A stretch of DNA of 23,978 bases from DAOTUB01 sp034437455 (lineage in GTDB: Bacteria > Chloroflexota > Anaerolineae > B4-G1), in the NCBI GenBank assembly GCA_034437455.1, contig DAOTUB010000143.1, positions 1 to 23,978 on the forward strand, written 5' to 3'. A program made the translations under genes and the position numbers. This document shows positions 21,677 through 23,978 of the stretch, one piece after another (position 1 is the first letter of the stretch; each line of letters begins with the position of its first letter). Below the pieces are notes generated by a model that was not told the origin of the DNA, searched no databases, and was given only the letters and a program-made list of their open reading frames with translations.

Positions 21677-22626
21677 TCCCGCAACCTCCGTCCGGTCAAC
21701 TGGATGAACACATCTTCGAGGGTGTTCTCGCGCACCCGCACTTCACTCGCTTGCAGGCCGGTCTCTTCCAGCGCGTTCAGGATGGCCGGCAACGCCCCCA
21801 CCGCGTTGAGCGCCCGCACCGTCAGCAGATGGCGCTCGACGTCCACCGCTATCTGGCTGACCAGGGGCGCCAACATCTCTTGTATCTGCTTCCCTCTGTC
21901 GCCATCCAGAGAGCCGTCCAGGCCGATCTCGACCACGTCTCCCTCGCCCACGCTTCGCTTGAGCGCCTCAGGGGTATCGAGCACTAGCAGCTCGCCGTGA
22001 TCGATGATCGCCACGCGGTCGGCGACGCGGTCGGCCTCGTCCATGTTGTGCGTGGTCACGATGACGGTCTTTTTGCGCGCCAGCGATTGGATGTACTCGC
22101 GCACCTTGATGCGGCTCTGCGGGTCCAGCCCGGCTTCCGGCTCGTCGAGCACGACGATCTCGGGATCGTGGACCAGCGCCATGAGCAGGTTGAGCCTCCG
22201 CTGCATCCCGCCCGAAAGCGTGCGTGCCTGCTTGTTCCGCTTGTCGGAGAGATCCAATTCCTCCAGCAGTTCCTCGCCTCGCCTGTGGGCCTCATGCCCT
22301 GTGAGGCCGTACATCTGGCCGATGAATTGCAATTGTTCCAGACAGGTCAATCGCTCCCACAGGACGATTTCCTGTGGACAGACGCCCACGCGAGATCGCG
22401 TTTCGTCGTCCGCATCCGTGACAGGCACGCCGTGAATCGTGACCCGTCCAGCGTCCGGCTTGAGCAGCCCGCACATCATATTGATAGACGTGGTCTTGCC
22501 CGCGCCGTTTGGCCCCAGGAACCCGAATACCTCGCCCTCGTGCACCTCCAGGGTCAGGTCTTTTACGGCGATCAACGAGCCGTAATGCTTGGTCAAACTC
22601 TCTGTTTGCAGGACAACGTTTGGCAT
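21673..22626 (-). CDS. ABC transporter ATP-binding protein (ABC-2 exporter)
   Basis: A 317-residue ATPase that powers the two flanking permeases. Walker A is GPNGAGKT (38-45), the Q-loop Gln85 is in GVCPQE, the signature is LSGGM (137-141), Walker B is IVVLDEP with catalytic Glu162, and the switch His193 is in TTHNMDEADR. The ~100-residue C-terminal extension after VLDTPEALK is the domain usual in the CcmA/DrrA-type exporter ATPases (COG1131). The ATG at 22626 has AAAGGA upstream and lies 18 bases after the upstream permease. One ATPase gene serving two different permeases suggests a heterodimeric membrane core. Confidence 0.95.
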   Translation of the reverse strand: MPNVVLQTESLTKHYGSLIAVKDLTLEVHEGEVFGFLGPNGAGKTTSINMMCGLLKPDAGRVTIHGVPVTDADDETRSRVGVCPQEIVLWERLTCLEQLQFIGQMYGLTGHEAHRRGEELLEELDLSDKRNKQARTLSGGMQRRLNLLMALVHDPEIVVLDEPEAGLDPQSRIKVREYIQSLARKKTVIVTTHNMDEADRVADRVAIIDHGELLVLDTPEALKRSVGEGDVVEIGLDGSLDGDRGKQIQEMLAPLVSQIAVDVERHLLTVRALNAVGALPAILNALEETGLQASEVRVRENTLEDVFIQLTGRRLRE

Positions 22627-22644
22627 AAGCTGTTTCCTTTCGTG

Positions 22645-23826
22645 TCATACTTTCCGCATTTGTAGCCGTTGGTAGAGGAATACCCCCACCACCAGGGACA
22701 ACACGGATAAGACCACCATCGCCGTCAACTCGTAAGCGATTGCCCCCGCACCTTCGCCAAAGACCAATACCCGCCGCATGGCCTCGGATGCGTGGGTGGG
22801 AGGGAGGATGTCGTACACTTGAATGGTTTGGCCTGCAATCGTGGCGATCGGCGCGTCGGGCATCGGATAGATCGCCCCAGACATCAAAGCCATCACCACC
22901 ATAACGACTCCGCCCAGGTTGGCTGCCTCGCCATCGTTGCGCGCAAAGCAGGCCGTGATCAGTCCCAGCCCCACCGACGACATGCTGAGCAACAGCCCGA
23001 CGGCCATCGCCAGCAGCAGCGAGCCGTTGTTCTGAAAGCCAAAGAAGAGCGCCGCTCCAAAGGCGAGGGGAAGCTGTACCAGCGCGACGACCATCTGCGC
23101 CAGCGTCACGCCGACCAGCAGGTCGCTGGCGCGGGCGCGCGTCAGCCGCAACCGCTGCAACGTGCGGTTAACGTTCTCGCGCACCATCGTCATGGCCGTG
23201 GTGATCACCACGAACATGATGCCAAAGACAATTATTCCTGGAACGCCGAAATCAAAGTCGGACATTGTGCCCGTACCGGGCAAAAAATCAAACGTCCACG
23301 TCACGGTCTCCTCCCAGCCGGCGGCCTGCCGGGCGAACTGGCGGATCAGGTCATCGAGAAAGCTCTGGGCGAAGGCGTAGTTGCTCGAGGCCGGGTCGCC
23401 CACCAACGAGACGACCGGAGGAGACGCTTGTTCCATCCCAAGCGAGACGTCCAACAGCGATTGGGAGAAATCGGGCGGGATGGAGAGCAGCAGCGAAGCT
23501 TTGTGCTCCCCCAGCGTGATCTCTGCCGCGCGACGGTCGGTCACGATGGTGACGCCAAAGACGGGCTGGCCCTCGAACTCGACCTCGCGCAGCGCTTCGA
23601 TGAGCGTATCCCCGGCCTGCCAGCGCGCGCCATTCGCCATCGCCACGCCGGCGTCCTCGTTGACGATCAGGACGTGGAGATACATGCCAAATCCCTCGTT
23701 TGCCTGATTGAAGGCCATGTCGTAGAGGCCGATGAACGCCAGGGGAAAGATCAACAGCAAAGCCCACAACATCGGTTCGCGCCAGAGTTCAAGCAGTGTT
23801 TTTCGGGTGATGCTCCATATTTTCAT
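22645..23826 (-). CDS. ABC-2 type exporter permease
   Basis: A 393-residue permease, first gene of the exporter operon. It has an N-terminal helix (about 19-38), a large extracytoplasmic domain (LHVLIVNEDAGVAMANGARW to WTFDFLPG), then about five helices from GVPGIIVFGIMFVV. It shares the same plan and several segments with the downstream permease: RTLQRLRLTRARASDLL, an EAANLG loop, and SGAIYPMP versus SGAMYPLP. The two therefore arose by duplication. The ATG at 23826 has a weak GAGGCGACG site. No good promoter is seen in the 100 bases upstream. Confidence 0.9.
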   Translation of the reverse strand: MKIWSITRKTLLELWREPMLWALLLIFPLAFIGLYDMAFNQANEGFGMYLHVLIVNEDAGVAMANGARWQAGDTLIEALREVEFEGQPVFGVTIVTDRRAAEITLGEHKASLLLSIPPDFSQSLLDVSLGMEQASPPVVSLVGDPASSNYAFAQSFLDDLIRQFARQAAGWEETVTWTFDFLPGTGTMSDFDFGVPGIIVFGIMFVVITTAMTMVRENVNRTLQRLRLTRARASDLLVGVTLAQMVVALVQLPLAFGAALFFGFQNNGSLLLAMAVGLLLSMSSVGLGLITACFARNDGEAANLGGVVMVVMALMSGAIYPMPDAPIATIAGQTIQVYDILPPTHASEAMRRVLVFGEGAGAIAYELTAMVVLSVLSLVVGVFLYQRLQMRKV

Positions 23827-23925
23827 CGTCGCCTCGATTCGGGTCAGGTGCGGGTATAATTCAGAACTCTGGGGGACAGGTTTCTTTTTTCTCCAGACTG
23901 TATCTTTTCAATAAAACGGGGCTAT

Positions 23926-23978
23926 GTAGCCGAGGTTTCCATACCTCGCGGGCCTGCGCGCTATGGAAAGCGCGGCTA
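23926..23978. repeat. Dispersed palindrome B, copy 2 (runs to the window edge)
   Basis: GTAGCCGAGGTTTCCATACC ... GCGCTATGGAAAGCGCGGCTA is an inverted repeat. Its reverse complement matches the start of the element at 8715-8772 over about 23 bases. It may extend past the window end. Confidence 0.78.

Noticed and set aside
23855..23860. Perfect TATAAT on the + strand upstream of the ABC permease
   Set aside because: No acceptable -35 at 16-18 bases and no + strand gene downstream in the window.

Overview
The window is an ordinary-looking, high-GC bacterial chromosome segment of core genes with dense coding and short operon overlaps. Its gaps hold several families of short palindromic repeats. 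The organism is probably a member of the Chloroflexota (Anaerolineae-like). This is an inference from three things: the gene order murG-murC-murB-ddl-ftsQ-ftsA-ftsZ, a GSI-alpha type glutamine synthetase, and an MreB-like gene directly behind atpC. No rRNA, tRNA, CRISPR array, transposase or phage gene was found.

Region 1 (1-8262, + strand) is the distal half of a division and cell-wall (dcw) cluster: murG (5' end outside the window), a CvpA-like membrane protein, murC, murB, ddl, ftsQ, ftsA and ftsZ. It covers lipid II synthesis, UDP-MurNAc formation, D-Ala-D-Ala ligation and Z-ring assembly. A C-run/G-run palindromic element is inserted in frame in both murG and murB and encodes nearly the same peptide (T-S-P-P-x-G-G-T-E-G-G-G) in each. 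In murG it is preceded by an in-frame array of four 45-bp units. This is the most unusual feature of the window.

Region 2 (8263-9316) is about 1 kb with little coding. It holds at least four unrelated inverted-repeat elements and one plausible small zinc-ribbon gene.

Region 3 (9317-14889, - strand) contains, in transcription order, an FAD-dependent oxidoreductase (COG2509-like), a Uma2-family protein, aspS and glnA. aspS and glnA look co-transcribed from a strong promoter. Its leader RNA carries an intrinsic terminator just before the aspS start codon and a competing upstream antiterminator sequence, so an attenuation mechanism is likely. The AspRS has the His31 typical of non-discriminating enzymes.

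Region 4 (14979-20518, + strand) is an operon for four F1 subunits of ATP synthase (alpha, gamma, beta, epsilon) followed by an MreB/Mbl-like actin homologue. The F0 genes and delta are not next to it.

Region 5 (20561-23826, - strand) is a three-gene ABC-2 exporter: permease, ATPase, permease. The window ends inside a copy of a palindromic repeat that also occurs after ftsZ.
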